Shown: positions 25,306 to 40,102, numbered from the stretch's first letter. The stretch: DNA of 64,000 nucleotides from Butyriboletus loyo (GCA_038093515.1 JBBPSI010000002.1:496001-560000); one strand, 5' to 3'. The notes: generated by a model not told the origin, from the sequence alone. A program made the numbers and translations.

Positions 25306-25967
25306 AATGAAGCGTGTAACTTATAAGCAGCACTACAACTACAGCTCAACACCGGTCGTACAATGACTTCCGAAGTGGTCATATTTCGTCTTGCGTTTGC
25401 ACGAAATACACAAATTTTCATTTTTTTTTGGTGTTCACATAGGTATATAGCACCCATGATACATTGCAGAGCTTTGCAAATTGGAACTTCCAGGATCTGG
25501 AGAGCCAAACTTTGGAGCAGAATTGAAATGCCAGTGCTGAATCGTCGCCTGCCGAATGATGCCGCAACTGAGTCCAAGCTGAGTCTGGCGCAGTCGGAAT
25601 CTCACCTGAAAATTCACATCCGGCTTTCATGCATATCAGGTTTCATCAACCTCTAATCTGACTAAACGGCCTCTCACAATGTGAATGCTTGCATCCATTC
25701 TTCGCAATTTTTACTGTCCGGTACCCAGAAAATCATAGCTACTATGATTCCTAGCTTGTTCCTTGTAACCTAATTGTAGAGTGACGAGCGGTGTCTGATT
25801 TTTAGACGTGTGACTAATTATGTGACACTTTGTGACGAGTCAAGACGATTGCCTAATAAGTAATAGTAAAATAGAGCAAGAATTTGTGGCTCCGTCGGCA
25901 ACTGCCGGGCCTCTGGGTGTTGAGTCTTGGAACTGCACAACATCGACGAGCTGGTTCACTAACCACC
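25306..25967. other. Intergenic stretch between deaminase and SPT6
   Basis: About 660 bases forming the divergent promoter region of the deaminase (-) and SPT6 (+). It is AT-rich in places, with a run of nine T at about 25421-25429. I see no convincing gene, RNA or repeat. Short open frames at 25363-25656 on both strands are random overlaps. Confidence 0.5.
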
Positions 25968-28900
25968 ATGTCGTCTCCGCCTGTGGCTCCTTCTGACAGA
26001 CTTATTGACAACGACCAGATTATGGAGAATACGCAACCCGAGGAAGATGATGCGGACGCGACAATGGCAGACGGTAACGGCGTGTCGGACGATAGCTCAG
26101 AAGAAGTCGAGGACGATGAGGAGGAGGAAAAGCGAATAAGGGAGGGCTTCATTGTCGACGAGGATGAGGAAGAAGAAGAGGAGGACGAGGACGAACGACG
26201 GAGAAGAAGGAAGAGACGGAAGAGACGGCATCGGAGACGCGGTAAGCTCCCGCCCTCAATGTTATGTCTCAGTAATATTTATTCTCCGGTAGAGGAGGAG
26301 GAGGAGGCTTTGGAAGAAGATGACCTGGAGCTTCTCGAGGAAAATACAGGTACCTCGTTCAGGAACCGTCTGACACGTCTTCGGCGTGGCCGTGAAGATG
26401 GCTCTCCACCAGTTGCATCCTCCTCGAGACGGAAGCAAGTAGTCGAGTCCTCCGAGGATGATCTCGATAACGACGAAGATCTGCCACAAGTCCAGGATAT
26501 TCAACGCATCTGGGATGACGAGCGGGCAGGGGGTGGTAGGGAAGATGAAGAGGATATGGATGACTTCATTGACTATGAGGACGAGGAAGAAGGGGCTGGT
26601 GCTATGGATGAGCAAGAACGTGAAGAGAGGCGCAAGGAGAGAAAAAAATTGGAACGCCAACGGAGGAGAGCTATGGGCTCTCGACCGGAGCTTGCTGGTA
26701 TTGACGCCAAGTAAGTCCAGAATCCACACTTTGTACCCCGGAGCCTAATTGTCTGTCGTAGCGCTTGGGATGAAATTCATGATGTATTCGGTGATGGTCA
26801 TGAGTACGATTGGGCGTTAGAAGGCGACGACGATGCGGAGTATGAGGATCGACTCAAACCTGAAATGAAATACCAAGACGTATGTTGTATCGTTTATCCC
26901 GCTTGGGTTAAAGTTGACACTCGTGATTTTTCAGGTCTTCGAACCCTCGGAAATACGTGCTCGGATGCTTACAGAAGACGACGATCTGATTCGCGCACAA
27001 GACATACCGGAGCGCATGCAACTCGCCACGTCTTTGCTTTCACTTAATGCAGCTCTATCTCTCCATCAAAACCTTACAGAAGCAGATATTGACGATTCTG
27101 CCACCTGGGTAACTTCACGTTTATCCAGTCGTAAAACCAGGGATTTCTTCTCTCCCGATGGGCCCTATCATTCGTATTCTCAAGCTCTGGTCCTGGCTGT
27201 CTCGTACGCTCTGCGCTTCCTCTTCATCCACGAGTTTGAAGTTCCATATATTTGGACACACAAACGGGACTACATCTCATATTTCAACCCTCAGGATATG
27301 CGCACCAGAATTGAGCTTATTAGCTTGTCTGAGTTGTGGAGGATATACACTCTAGGCCAGAAGTATCGTTCTCTCCTTGATCGACGGAATGCCCTCATCG
27401 CTTCCTATACTCGGCTCAATGTAGAAGACGAATACTTCATGCAGTCTATTAGACACAGGATTGACTGCGTCGAGATGGTTGCGGACGCGACCGAATGGCT
27501 GTCCATGAAATACAAGATGAACAAGCAAGACTCGTTCGACTTCCATTTTCACGACGATGAAGAACTCGACCGCAAGCGTAAAACTCCAAGTCGGATCTCT
27601 GCATACGAGGTCGCGAAGAAGAGCATTGTTGCAAAACTGGCCGATGTAGGTCATTCTCTCGATTATTGTTTTTCCCTTGTACTGAACCCTTGACGTCAGG
27701 GTTTTGGCATCCGTCCCCATGAGGTGGTGCAGAATTTCGTAGCCAATGATCGCCCCAATTTTGTCGAGGATCAAGAGCTGAATCCGACCGCTTTCGCAGA
27801 GCAGTTCACCAGCCCCGAATCGGTCGTGTTACAAAGACCTGAAGAGGTGTTACGGCGCGCTAGGATGATTCTCGCCACTGAGTTAGGCAAAGATCCGTTA
27901 CTCCGCCAATTCATGCGAGACCTGTTCAGAACTGAGGCACAATTATCGGTTCAGCCTACGGATCGGGGTGTCAACAAAATTGACGAACATCATCCATACT
28001 TTGTTCGTTACAATCTAGTCCTTTTTCTGGTATCCCACTAACCGACCTTATTTCCAGAACTTCAAGCACCTTCACCACAAACCTATAACTCAGATGTTGG
28101 ATAGTGCACAGTTTCTGCATATCCTGGCTGCCGAGGCCGAATTGTTGGTGACTGTCTCAATTTACCTAACCAACGAAGCCAAGGCCAAGTTCGAACGCCA
28201 GCTCAACGACGCGTTTGCCTCGGACAGTTACAGCGACATTGCTAGGTCATGGAACGAAGAGCGATCTCGGGTCGTTCAAGAGGCATTAGAATACCATCTT
28301 ATTCCAATTGGTACCAAATGGGCAAGAGAATGGTTGCGGGAAGAGGTTGAGGATGCTTTGGCCATCCATTGCGGTAACAAACTCAAAGACGTAGGACATC
28401 ACTCCTTGCTGTACCTTTTTAGCTAACATAGTTTTAGCGCATCGGTGTCGCCCCCTTTGCCACTGGAGATACACAACCGGGATATACACCCTCTGTCCTC
28501 GCTATCTCTTGGGGCAAGGGAGATCCTCAAAAGGACGCCATCACCCTTGTTCTTTTGGATGAAATGGGTCGACTCCGTGAACATATCAAACTCGATAACT
28601 TGGTTGATCGCGACTATTATGACGAATTCACCGACTTACTCAAGAGACGACGACCCGACGTTATAGCGGTAGGAGGCTTCACCATGGCAACAACCAAGTT
28701 GTCCTCTCGAATCAAAGAAATTGTCAATGGTAAGACCCCAGCTGTGGACGTAGAAGGCAATGTTCCAGGGTGGGGAACAGAGCCAATCAACGAACAAATT
28801 TTCAATATCCCCGTAACTTATCTCAACGACGAGGTCGCCCGAATTTATCAGCATAGTAAACGAGCTACCGAGGAATTCAGCACGCTCTCACCCATTGCAA

Positions 28901-31259
28901 AGTATTGCGTCGGTTTGGCCCGCTACGCCCAAAACCCCCTGAATGAGTATGCGTCGCTAGGTGCTGATATTGTTACAATTTCGCTTGAGGATGAGGACCA
29001 GCATCTTGTCAGTTTCCTGACTCTTTTAAATCCAGTCACTGGCTAACGCTAGCTCAGATTCCGAAAGAGAAACTATTGTCGGCACTCGAAAGGGCTTTGG
29101 TTGATGTGACCAATAAGATCGGGGTTGACATCAACCGTGCGGTAACAGACTCCTATTACCAACACCTTCTACCCTTCGTATGTGGGCTTGGTCCACGCAA
29201 AGCCCAAGCTTTGACCAGAAAAATTGCGTCGATCGTACGTTTCTGTAGTTGTTTCCTTATTAGCGTCAACTTACAGCTCTGTTTAGGGAGGCAATCTCGT
29301 TAATCGCGACCAGTTTATCAAGTCGGGTCTGCTGACTACGAAAATCTTCCTCAATGCAGCCGGATTCTTACGAATATCTCATGACACGGAGCTAAAGCCC
29401 ACAAAAAACCGACATGCAGATGATGACGTCCAGGATCCGTTAGATGACACTCGCATCCATCCTGAAGACTACGAACTTGCACGAAAGATGGCAACTGATG
29501 CCCTTGAGCTCGACGAGGAAGATGTTCATGACGAACACCCATCACATGTTGTATCCCTCATCATGCAGGATAATGACAACGAGAGAAAGCTGAACGAGCT
29601 TAATCTCGATGAGTTCGCCGTCAGCATGTACGAAGCCAATGAAGACCGAAAGCGACATACCCTCAATGTTATTCGCGAAGAATTGCTCAAGCCATTCGCA
29701 GAGCAGCGCGCGCCGTTCCCTCCCATGCAACCGTGGGATGTGTTGACCATGCTCAGCGGCGAAACACCTCGTACTCTTCGCATGGGACTCATTATCTCCG
29801 TTCTCATCTTACGTATCGAAAAATCGTCGAACTCGGTAACGGTGCGCCTTGATTCTGGTATCGAAGGCATCATAAACACGGAATACGTGTCGGATACGGG
29901 CAATGTGCTCCCTCAGAATGTTGTCAAGAAAGGTCAGGCAGTACAAGGTGTCATTGTGGACGTTAAACTTGATCTTCCCGCCGATCAATTCTATGTGGAG
30001 TTGTCAATTCGTCCCACGGATTTGATTCAAGGGGATGGCCTTTTCCGTCGCGTTAAACGTGATGAATATTGGAACACTCAACAGTGCGAACGTGATTTGG
30101 AGATGCAAGCCAGGAAAAAGAGAGCCGAGACTGATCGGACCAGACGCGTCATCAAGCATCCCAATTTCCATAACTTCAACGCGACGCACGCGGAGAACTA
30201 TCTGGATAAGCAGCAGCGCGGAGACGTAGTGATTAGACCGTCTTCGAAGGGCGTTGATCACCTTGCTGTGACGTGGAAAGTTGATGACAAGCTGTATCAG
30301 CACATCGGTAGGCAGCGTTACTGCCGCACATTTCCATGGGAGTGCTTATTCACCATAGACGTTACCGAGATCAATACGGGTCAGGGCACAGTGTTGTTTG
30401 TCGACGATAAACATCAGTATGCCGATCTCGATGAGTTGGTCGTCAACCACGTCCAAGCCACCGCTCGGAAGGTCGAGGAACTGATGGCGCATGAAAAATT
30501 CAAACAAGGATCTGAAGATGAGCTTCGTGAGTAACTCTGCCGATTTTTCCACGCTTTATTGGGATTTAACTATGCTGTAGATCTGTCTTTGAAAAATTTT
30601 GTCGCAGCCAACCCCGCCAAAAGTATCTATGGATTTACGTTGAACCGCAAAAAACCCGGTCATTTCAATCTTTGCTTTTTGGCGAACAAGAACTCCACCG
30701 TCCAGACTTGGGTAAAGAAAATTCGACTTCGTAATAACCTAATACTCATCGTTTGGTAGCCTGTTCGCGTGACACCAGAATCGTACTGTCTGTTCGAAGC
30801 AGCTGTCGCGGGGGTACCAGAGCTGTGCGACGCATTCAAAGTTAGGTAAGGACTAGTGATATAACCTGGTAATTTTTGCCTCTCACAGTGTCTAGACATC
30901 TGCACCAGTCGCAAAACTTGGGTGCCGCAGGCGCAGGAGGGAAGACGCCCTACGGTGCAGGTGCTCGCACACCAGGTCGCACACCAGGACATACGACACC
31001 TGGCCATCTATCCGTTCGTCAAGTTCCTAGTCGCACACCAAATCCTTATGGTAGCCAGACCCCGGCAATTGGATTTGGTGGAAATGTACCAACATCCAGT
31101 TATGCCATGCCACCGTCCCAGCCTCTTGGTTATCAGACTCCCTCTGCATTTTCACGACCTCCAATAGCTCAACCCCCTCCCCACGTTCCTCCCGGAATGA
31201 ATCCACAGCGCGCTGCCATGATCCAAAACACTAACAGTTGGGAATCAGGCGGCTGGTAG
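25968..31259 (+). CDS. SPT6: Transcription elongation factor and histone chaperone SPT6
   Basis: Nuclear factor that travels with RNA polymerase II, binds histones and keeps chromatin assembled during transcription. The N-terminus is strongly acidic (runs of Asp/Glu from about residue 15 to 120). Then come the helical core; the YqgF-like RNase H fold ([17 protein letters not shown], about 28540); helix-hairpin-helix repeats ([20 protein letters not shown], about 29305); an S1 domain (about 29770-30020); and the tandem SH2 domains ([20 protein letters not shown], about 30160 onward; [19 protein letters not shown], about 30450). The C-terminus is Gly/Pro/Thr-rich with repeated Thr-Pro. At least eight short introns fit the frame changes. 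The start at 25968 ([20 protein letters not shown]) is the first ATG of the open frame. Length and domain order match Spt6. Confidence 0.95.
30941..31006 (+). repeat. Thr-Pro-rich repeat in the SPT6 C-terminal tail
   Basis: Coding repeat with units of the type [16 protein letters not shown], giving several Thr-Pro sites within about 22 residues. It resembles the repeated phosphorylated tails of SPT5/SPT6-type elongation factors. Phosphorylation is inference. Confidence 0.5.
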
Positions 31260-31726
31260 CATTGGTTGCAGTCTATGTTCACTTCCTGTCTTTGTTGTGC
31301 ATCCTGGCTCTGGTACATTAGTGCTGGTGTAAAATATTTTGCATTATCTTAGAATGGTGCAACAGACAAATTAAACCTATTGACACAGGACACCGCGATC
31401 TTTGATCGCCGTACTCAACGTTGGTTCAGTACACAATAAAAAGGCACCTCCATCTGTGAAGTTTGAAAATATCAAGGTCCTCCTAGCTAGTGCGCGTGCA
31501 GATCCACAACCTCGATTAGTCGGACTCAAAAACAGCATGTAACTCGGCTTCAAGATCATCACGTACGAGTATCGACTTGAAGTCGAGAGTTCCGCCGACA
31601 AAGCACTGCTAACTGAGCGCAGGAATGTAACACTAGCCATCCATCTCGCAAATCGTGTTCCAGCTTTCTCTCTTGTACTGCACGCTTGTGTTATACTCGT
31701 TTGCTCTCGCAAATTCATCTAGCCGA
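31260..31726. other. Intergenic stretch after SPT6
   Basis: SPT6 3' flank. Open frames on the - strand (for example 31377-31718) match nothing I recognise. They lie downstream of the decayed phosphatase on its strand, so part may be further remnant or just flank. Confidence 0.4.
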
Positions 31727-32390
31727 TCATATCTTGTCTTTTGTAGGTTTCTCGCAAATAGACAAAGGAAACGTTGCTCCGTTCAACACGAGGCGAACTT
31801 CCCGACCCTGGAAGCTAGTCGTCGTGAGGAAGAACAACTACACACCAGGAAGAATTTGCGCACGTGTTTTTGCACGTCAATCTCTCCTTGCAGCGAAAGG
31901 CGTTTGTTGGGAAGTCCCGAACCGATGCACAACCACATGATGTGGGTTGAGAAGCACAACATCTCTGCGGCGATGGATTGTCAGTAATTCCGTTTCGTGC
32001 GAGTAGCTACTAATTTGTTCACGAGAATAGACTCACTCTGTAGAACGCATCGCACCACGGGGACTGGTTACGAGCTGTGAGATCGAATGGACACGCATAC
32101 AGGGCATCCCGAGTATCGTTCATAGATGTTGACCCTAAGAATAAGCTTTTCAACCCTCCGTGATATGGGCAACACGTATTTAGCTGCCCATTGCGAAGCC
32201 ATCTGCATGTATGCTGGTGTGAACAATGTAACTCGACACAGGCAACAGCATTCACCTGATGGGATGGTCGGAAAACCCCGGACAGGAGCGACCAAGTCTG
32301 TGACCGCACGGAAGGTAATATTTTCTGCGTCGAGACCAAAGAACCGTTGTGCAAAGCAGTCCATGACTGTTTGGACCGGGCCAGACAAGC
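31727..32390 (-). pseudogene. Decayed histidine acid phosphatase (phytase/acid phosphatase family), C-terminal half
   Basis: Pieces of the C-terminal half of a secreted histidine acid phosphatase occur in the right order on the - strand but in different frames. They are: VMDCFAQRFFGL (about 32350), MASQWAAKYVLPISRRVEKL (about 32200), then in a shifted frame MNDTRDALYACPFD and SPWCDAF (about 32055-32125), then TSQQTPFAAR (about 31900), and VRLVLNGATFPLSICEKPT (about 31775), stop at 31727. The family normally has these blocks: FxxGFFG, W-x(n)-PI-x-RL, LT-x-D-x-LxxLCPF-SPFCxxF, TPFAxR and VRLVLND. The shift at the PISRRV/STSMND join has no clear intron, the region carrying the His-Asp proton-donor motif is shortened or unrecognisable, and no RHGxRxP segment is seen upstream. 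It is therefore called broken. Confidence 0.55.
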
Positions 32391-32962
32391 TGGCGAATTA
32401 AGTATCATCTCGACAGAGACAGAGATCGTGGTATGGAGAAAGTTGTGGATTCGAGGGGAGATACATGCACTCGAAGGAGGGGACTCACAGCTGCGTCGAT
32501 TGTACTTTCTGATGGCGAAAATCACTCAGTCTCTCATACACGGCATCGTTGGCTGATTTTCCTGTCGTAACTAGTTAGCATGAGGACAGCTGGCCAAGGC
32601 GCTTGGATATAAACGACCATGTGACCACACCGAAGCCCCGGATCTTATGCGAACCTGAAGGTGACCTGGCGAGTATGATGATTCGAGATTCCACCGTTGA
32701 GCGAACGGCGGCCAATCTAAAACCGACTCCCACGGAAAGCATCAATGGCCCCGGGAGTGACGCGACAAGTTAATAAATCTAAAGGTGCAGTTCAGAGTTC
32801 AGACCCCGTCAACGGAGAACGCACCCAGTGAGCTGTTGATGTGACGAATCTAATCGGGGACTCCCTGGACACCATCGAAGACGCGTGCTTTACATGGTAC
32901 ACAGCGCGTGTTGGGCCTGGCTGCGTTAATGCACAGCTTTAGCCTCTAGTTATTCGGACATC
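32391..32962. other. Intergenic stretch between the phosphatase remnant and the membrane protein gene
   Basis: This should hold the lost 5' half of the phosphatase and the promoter of the gene at 32963. I see a possible further scrap (NDAVYERLSDF on the - strand, about 32520-32555) but no RHGxRxP motif, and nothing else recognisable. Confidence 0.35.
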
Positions 32963-33767
32963 ATGTCAAACAGCACCGAGATGGAGGACTTGTCCAGGTT
33001 GCATGCAGGGAAGAGCACTTCTGCAGATTCCGCCCTGGAGGATGACGCAGGGACAGGCCAACGTACAAGCTCAAGTCCCGACGATGGATCCATCTCAGTT
33101 TGGGCGTGGACCTCAGCTGGAGTGTTCGTAGCAGTGATCCGTTTCCCTCGTAATCGGTGTGTGCTGACTCGCCGACATCGCCGCAGCCTTGCACTATTCT
33201 CCACATGTCTATTAGCGTTCCCTCGTTTCTTGCTTTTCTTAACAGAACCTCCGGGGGGACGAGGAACCCTAACGCGACTTGAGAAGTACCTGACACTCCA
33301 GCTGGGCATCATCCTAGGCACACTGGCCATCACCATCATTGCAATGGTGCGTTCCATCGAATCGTAACTGGCATAACTTACGCACTGCCCTTTTTGAAGC
33401 TGCCAAATGAATGGCCCACTGGTCTCCAGCGCAGGACAGATCACCCTCTTCTGAGACCGGTGACGGCTGCGTCCCTTGTGATGGCGTTACTTTCCTATGA
33501 CAATCGCTCCCTAGGGGCGCTGACGACAAGCGTGCTATTGGGTTCTGGTAGCGTGGGATTGTTCGGATTGTGGATGGTGTGTTCTCGCATGCTGCCCTAC
33601 AGAGTTCAATGAGATGATTAAACCTCTCCCAAAAGCTTGTCTTTTCGGGCCCATCGGCAATCTCTCGCATGACTGGCGCAGACAAACACACTTCTTCATT
33701 TATATTTGGTAACAAAAGCGCCGCCTCAGTCAAAAAGAGGCTGTGGAAAAGGGACAAGGCCAAGTAG
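32963..33767 (+). CDS. Small membrane protein of unknown function, about three membrane segments
   Basis: I do not recognise the family with certainty. The frames join into one protein by at least two good introns: the 53 bases starting gtgcgttcc after IIAM, and the 59 bases starting gtgtgttctc after GLFGLWM. The result has a polar N-terminus ([20 protein letters not shown]), hydrophobic segments [33 protein letters not shown] and [20 protein letters not shown], and a basic C-terminal tail ([20 protein letters not shown], then [11 protein letters not shown]). A third intron is likely between about 33155 and 33245, because the retained reading there is Arg/Phe-rich and unlike the rest. It converges on SRP54 (133 bases). 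A small organelle membrane protein is the best description. Confidence 0.55.
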
Positions 33768-33900
33768 GCTTTCATTACGGTACTCGGATCATCCCTTCAC
33801 GCCTTCAGTACCACGGGTTGTTCTTAGCTTTGAACCTAACCTTGTCTGGGCGCCACGACACCGTATGCATAGATCCAAGTGTGAACGATCGTGGAATTGG

Positions 33901-36086
<2,186 letters not shown>

Positions 36087-36145
36087 CGTGGAGGCCGCTA
36101 TACAAGGCACCGTGCGAACTCACCCTATTCGACCAACTCTTTGAC

Positions 36146-38602
36146 ATGGCACAGAGTGACTCGGAAGGTGAGACCATCGACGACCTCGAATTTGACGGCA
36201 CGACCGATGGCGAGGGCGACGAGGACAATGACAACGAGATAGACGAGGCGCTGCTCGGTGCACTCGAAGCTGGGGTGGACGACGTGACGGAAGAGGACGA
36301 CGTGCGTGCTATACACCCCTCCCCCCCCCGCGTGGCCTGATTTCGCATTTCCTCGTCAAGGAGTCACGTTCAGACGACTCGGACGAGGAAGACGATGAGG
36401 AAGAGTCCGAACCGTCTATGGAACCAACGATTGACACGGCTATGGAGCCATCTTCACCACCTGCACCGGTGGTCACAGCGACACCACGATCGTCTACGCC
36501 GGAATCACCCAAAGGTACTACTACTCTCTGTGGACGCTACGCAGCTCAATTATGTCCTTGAATCAGTCGTCCCGGAAGTGAGACCGAGGTCGCCTTCACC
36601 GGCGGAAGTTCGCAAACGTACCTTGGTCTTCCCGTTCATTCACAGGTCGCGGCTACCCCGGTCTTTCACGGTAGAAGCTATATGTGCTATTCCTCACCCA
36701 GTGCCCACTCATACACTGGCCTCGTCGTTTTGCATGTCACATCTACTGACCGGCTCGGACGATGGCTATATCCGTGATTATGACATTTTTGCCGCCGTGA
36801 ACGGCAAAGTTACCCTGACCGCTCCTCAGCGGCACCACTGCAATGTCGTTGAGGGGAACATGAAATCCGGACAGATACGGTGCTGGTGGGAGAATCCCGA
36901 TCTCGTGAACTTGCAAAACGGCTATCCCCAGGGCGGCGAGACCCCATTGTCACCGGTCTATAGCTTAGCTATGCATTCTGATGCCCTCTGGGCACTCGGC
37001 GGAACTAGCGTACGTGCACTCTAACCTCGCCATCACAGTGACAATTTACGCAGTGCCGTTCACAGCGCGGCCACATTAATTTATTCACAGTTCGACACGA
37101 TCCTGGTCGGCTGGTACATGTGCTGCAAAGCCACCGTGGGCCCATTTCTGGGCTTTCGATTGACCATGACGAGAAGGGTTTCTTCAGCGCAAGCTGGGAT
37201 GGAGAAGCGATCGTAAGGATTACGTTCAGCGGTGTCACTATCCCGCAACTCACCTATGGCTCTGATAATAGCAATGGGACTTGAACACTGGACAAGCTAT
37301 CCGAAGATTTACGTCGCATGGCGCGCAGCTTGTGGGTGTTGCAGTAAGGCCACTGGGCACTTTGTCCGAGAGAAATAGCCCAATATCCCCCGCGGGCGTA
37401 GGCGGAGAATCGGAGACATTTTCTGACACACCTGCAGCTACATCACATAAGAAGTCGACTGGGACGCCCACGAGTGCAAACGTGGAAATATTTTCCAGTG
37501 CCACGGGTAGGGTACATGGACATCAACAAACCTTGAATGCTTCTACGAGTCAAAATGCCATTTCCAACATGGGTACTCAAGAATTGGATGCTAAATCTGA
37601 CACATCTTTCGATCCGCTTTTCGACGATGAACCAGACCCAGATGGGGATGGCGACAACCATTCAGCTCCAGATGGGGGTGCGGGCCGGGTCAAGACTCAC
37701 CATAAGGAGAGCGTTGGTACTAGCGGCTATGTGGGGCTTGCTGTTCCTGATGGGGGGACTTCTGATCTTGCATGGCAAGCCCAGCAGGGAGCACGATCAT
37801 CGCTCAGTTCCGTTACCCCACCGAAGAACGCGCCACCGTTACTCAGCGCGGAGAACAGCGCCACGTTTTCTGCGGACATTCTAATGATCTCTGCTATCGA
37901 TGGGCAAATCATGCTGTGGGACAAGCGAGTGAATACCCCAGGAAGGGGTGTTGGAAGACTGTGGATAAGTGAAAAGACACCGCCATGGTGTGTTTCTGTA
38001 CGTATTCGAAGTTGGATGTGGCGATCGGTGGACAGACTGACGAACGAGTCGACAGGCGTGCTGGTCGACAGATGGCTCGCAGATCTACGTCGGACGACGG
38101 AATGGGACGGTGGACGTGTGGGACGTTCGGTTTCTGGGACGGAGTGGGCCGTCTTGCACGCCACGGCTTGTGAAGAGTCTGCGGAATCCCGCGAGCTCTG
38201 GGGTGGTGTCGTGTGTCGTGCCGTTTCCTGATGGTCGCCACATCGCGTGGTGCGTGACTGTGGTCTCGTGAGAGGATGTGAAGGTGGTGACGCGCCCACT
38301 TTGTAGCGCGTCCATCGACAATATCCGGTTATGGAATGCGGCAGAGGCTGGGGAAAGCGATGGAAACGTGAAGAGCAGGGGAGGGGTGCAATTCAAGATC
38401 ATCCCGGGCCATCACGGGGGCTATGTGTCACAGATGGGTACGTGGAGCAGACCGGATTTGGGGCGGGTCAACTGACCGGGGATGTATTCAAGTTGTAGAT
38501 CCGGGGGGGCGATTCCTCGTGAGTGCGAGTAGCAACCGTGGGTGGCATGGGGAATCGACCAGGACGGTGTTTGTACACGACATCAGGCCGAATGTACTAT
38601 AA
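36146..38602 (+). CDS. SPT8: SAGA complex WD40 subunit SPT8
   Basis: WD-repeat subunit of the SAGA coactivator that contacts TBP. It has an acidic N-terminus (MAQSDSEGETIDDLEFDGTT and more Asp/Glu, split by an intron at about 36302-36360). The Spt8-specific block follows: LTGSDDGYIRDYDIFAAVNG, then HHCNVVEGNMKSGQIRCWWE. WD blades include HDPGRLVHVLQSHRGPISGL, SWDGEAI-WDLNTGQAIRRF, DGQIMLWDKRV and, after an intron at about 37997-38065, CWSTDGSQIYVGRRNGTVDV-WDVRF. A Ser/Thr/Gly-rich acidic insert (about 37370-37750) separates blades. The last exon gives FVHDIRPNVL and the stop at 38600-38602. The exon frame changes all have usable GT-AG signals, so I do not call frameshifts. Confidence 0.85.
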
Positions 38603-38784
38603 AGTTCTTACGACAGCGTTCATGTGCATAAGATTACACTTGCTTCATTTCAAATCGACAGTTCAGGCCCCGCGGTATAACCGCAAAACTGTCCACACAT
38701 CCGTTTCAACTATGTCCTTCTCGTCATCCCTCCCAACCGGAAATATAAGTTTCGCATCTCCTCCCTCCTCGTCATGCCACCCCC

Positions 38785-40102
38785 ATGCGACTCAACTATC
38801 CCGTCGTATTCCCCCTCAACCAGATCACCTACGTCGGCGACGACGACTCCCAGTTCTTCACGGAACTACACGGCAGGCGTTTCAATGCCCTCAGTCGCCG
38901 CTACATGCTCCCCGCAGACGACGAGGAGAACCGCGTGAGCCCTCCTCCCCGTCCCAGTCCCAGTCCCTCTTGACCCCCCCCCCTCCCCCAGCGATCCGAG
39001 CTCCAGCACCGCATGCTTCAGTTCCTCTTCGGCGGAAAGCACTACGTTGGCCCCGTGAAAGACGCCCTCACCCCCAGTGAGGGACAAGAGCGCTGCCGTA
39101 TCCTCGACCTGGGCACTGGCGGTGGCTGCTGGTGCGTCTTCCAGAACCCTGTAAATTTATCCCTCTTGGACGCCAAAATAACAGGGCCATCGACTTGGCA
39201 GACGAGTTCCCTGAGGCAGAGGTGATTGGTGTAGATCTCGCTCCCATCCAACCTCGGTATTAAATCCCCACCCCCTTGCCTCTCTTCCCAGGCTGACATG
39301 TCTATTCTCAGCGAAGTACCAGAAAACTGCACGTGTGTCATCCCAGATGATTCAGACTGTCGCTGTTAAATAACCTGATTTTAAAGTTTCGAACTTTGCG
39401 ATCTCGACCAATGGTACCTGCCGTACCCGAGCGAGCATTTCAACGTCGTTCACGCGAGGTTTATGCACACCGGAGTGCGTTTTCGTTTTCTCTCACGGTC
39501 GTCCTTTTCCCCTTGTCGTGACAAGGTTTCTAGATTGAGAATTACACCCGCTTTCTCCACGAGATCGCACGCATGCTCAGGCCAGGCGGACTTGTTATTC
39601 TAATTGAGCCCGACAGCGAACCCATTGCGGATGGGAAAACCGCCACCGAGTTGACCTGTTCCGGTCAGCCGTCAGGGATGCGAGGTTGGTTCGCACTGTG
39701 GGAAACATACAGACAGTCTCTGCGAGACCTTGGCATCGATGTCAATGTCCCGCCCGAACTCGCCAATCTCGTTACCGCGACGGGTGCATTTGACAAGATC
39801 GTTTCCCAAGAGGGTAACATTCCCATCGGATTCTGGCCCAAGGGTGAGTGACTTGCCATGTCAGCGTGGACGCTGACTCGGAGCGCATGTTGCATGTAGA
39901 CCCCGTCGCGCTCAGCATTGGGCAACTTGCATGGATGAATTACGACATCATGCTTCCAGCGCTGAAGCCGCTCTTCTTATCGTCGGGCATGCGAGACTGG
40001 GAAGCAAGGAAACTGATCGAGGAAGCCCATCAAGACCTCTACTATCCTCTCGTCCGTCCTTCTATGCGCCTCCACATCGTTCATGCGATCAAAAAAGCAT
40101 GA
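38785..40102 (+). CDS. SAM-dependent class I methyltransferase (UbiE/TAM-like)
   Basis: Methyltransferase with the SAM-binding glycine motif RILDLGTGGGCW (interrupted by an intron) followed by AIDLADEFPEAEVIGVDLAP, whose Asp would bind the ribose. Next come FELCDLDQWYLPYPSEHFNV, a motif-II-like segment, and HEIARMLRPGGLVILIEPDS, a typical post-II block. The N-terminal part (VGDDDSQFFTELHGRRFNAL) and the C-terminal part (ALWETYRQSLRDLGIDVNVP, MRDWEARKLIEEAHQDLYYP) fit a large group of basidiomycete methyltransferases of unknown substrate. The start at 38785 is the ATG that opens this frame; an intron then removes the C-rich stretch at about 38935-38990. Substrate cannot be told. The 3' flank has a run of A at about 40145-40161. 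Confidence 0.8.

Noticed and set aside
37985..38300. Possible break in the SPT8 reading frame
   Set aside because: An intron from about 37997 to 38065 and another from about 38241 to 38300 restore WD repeats on both sides.
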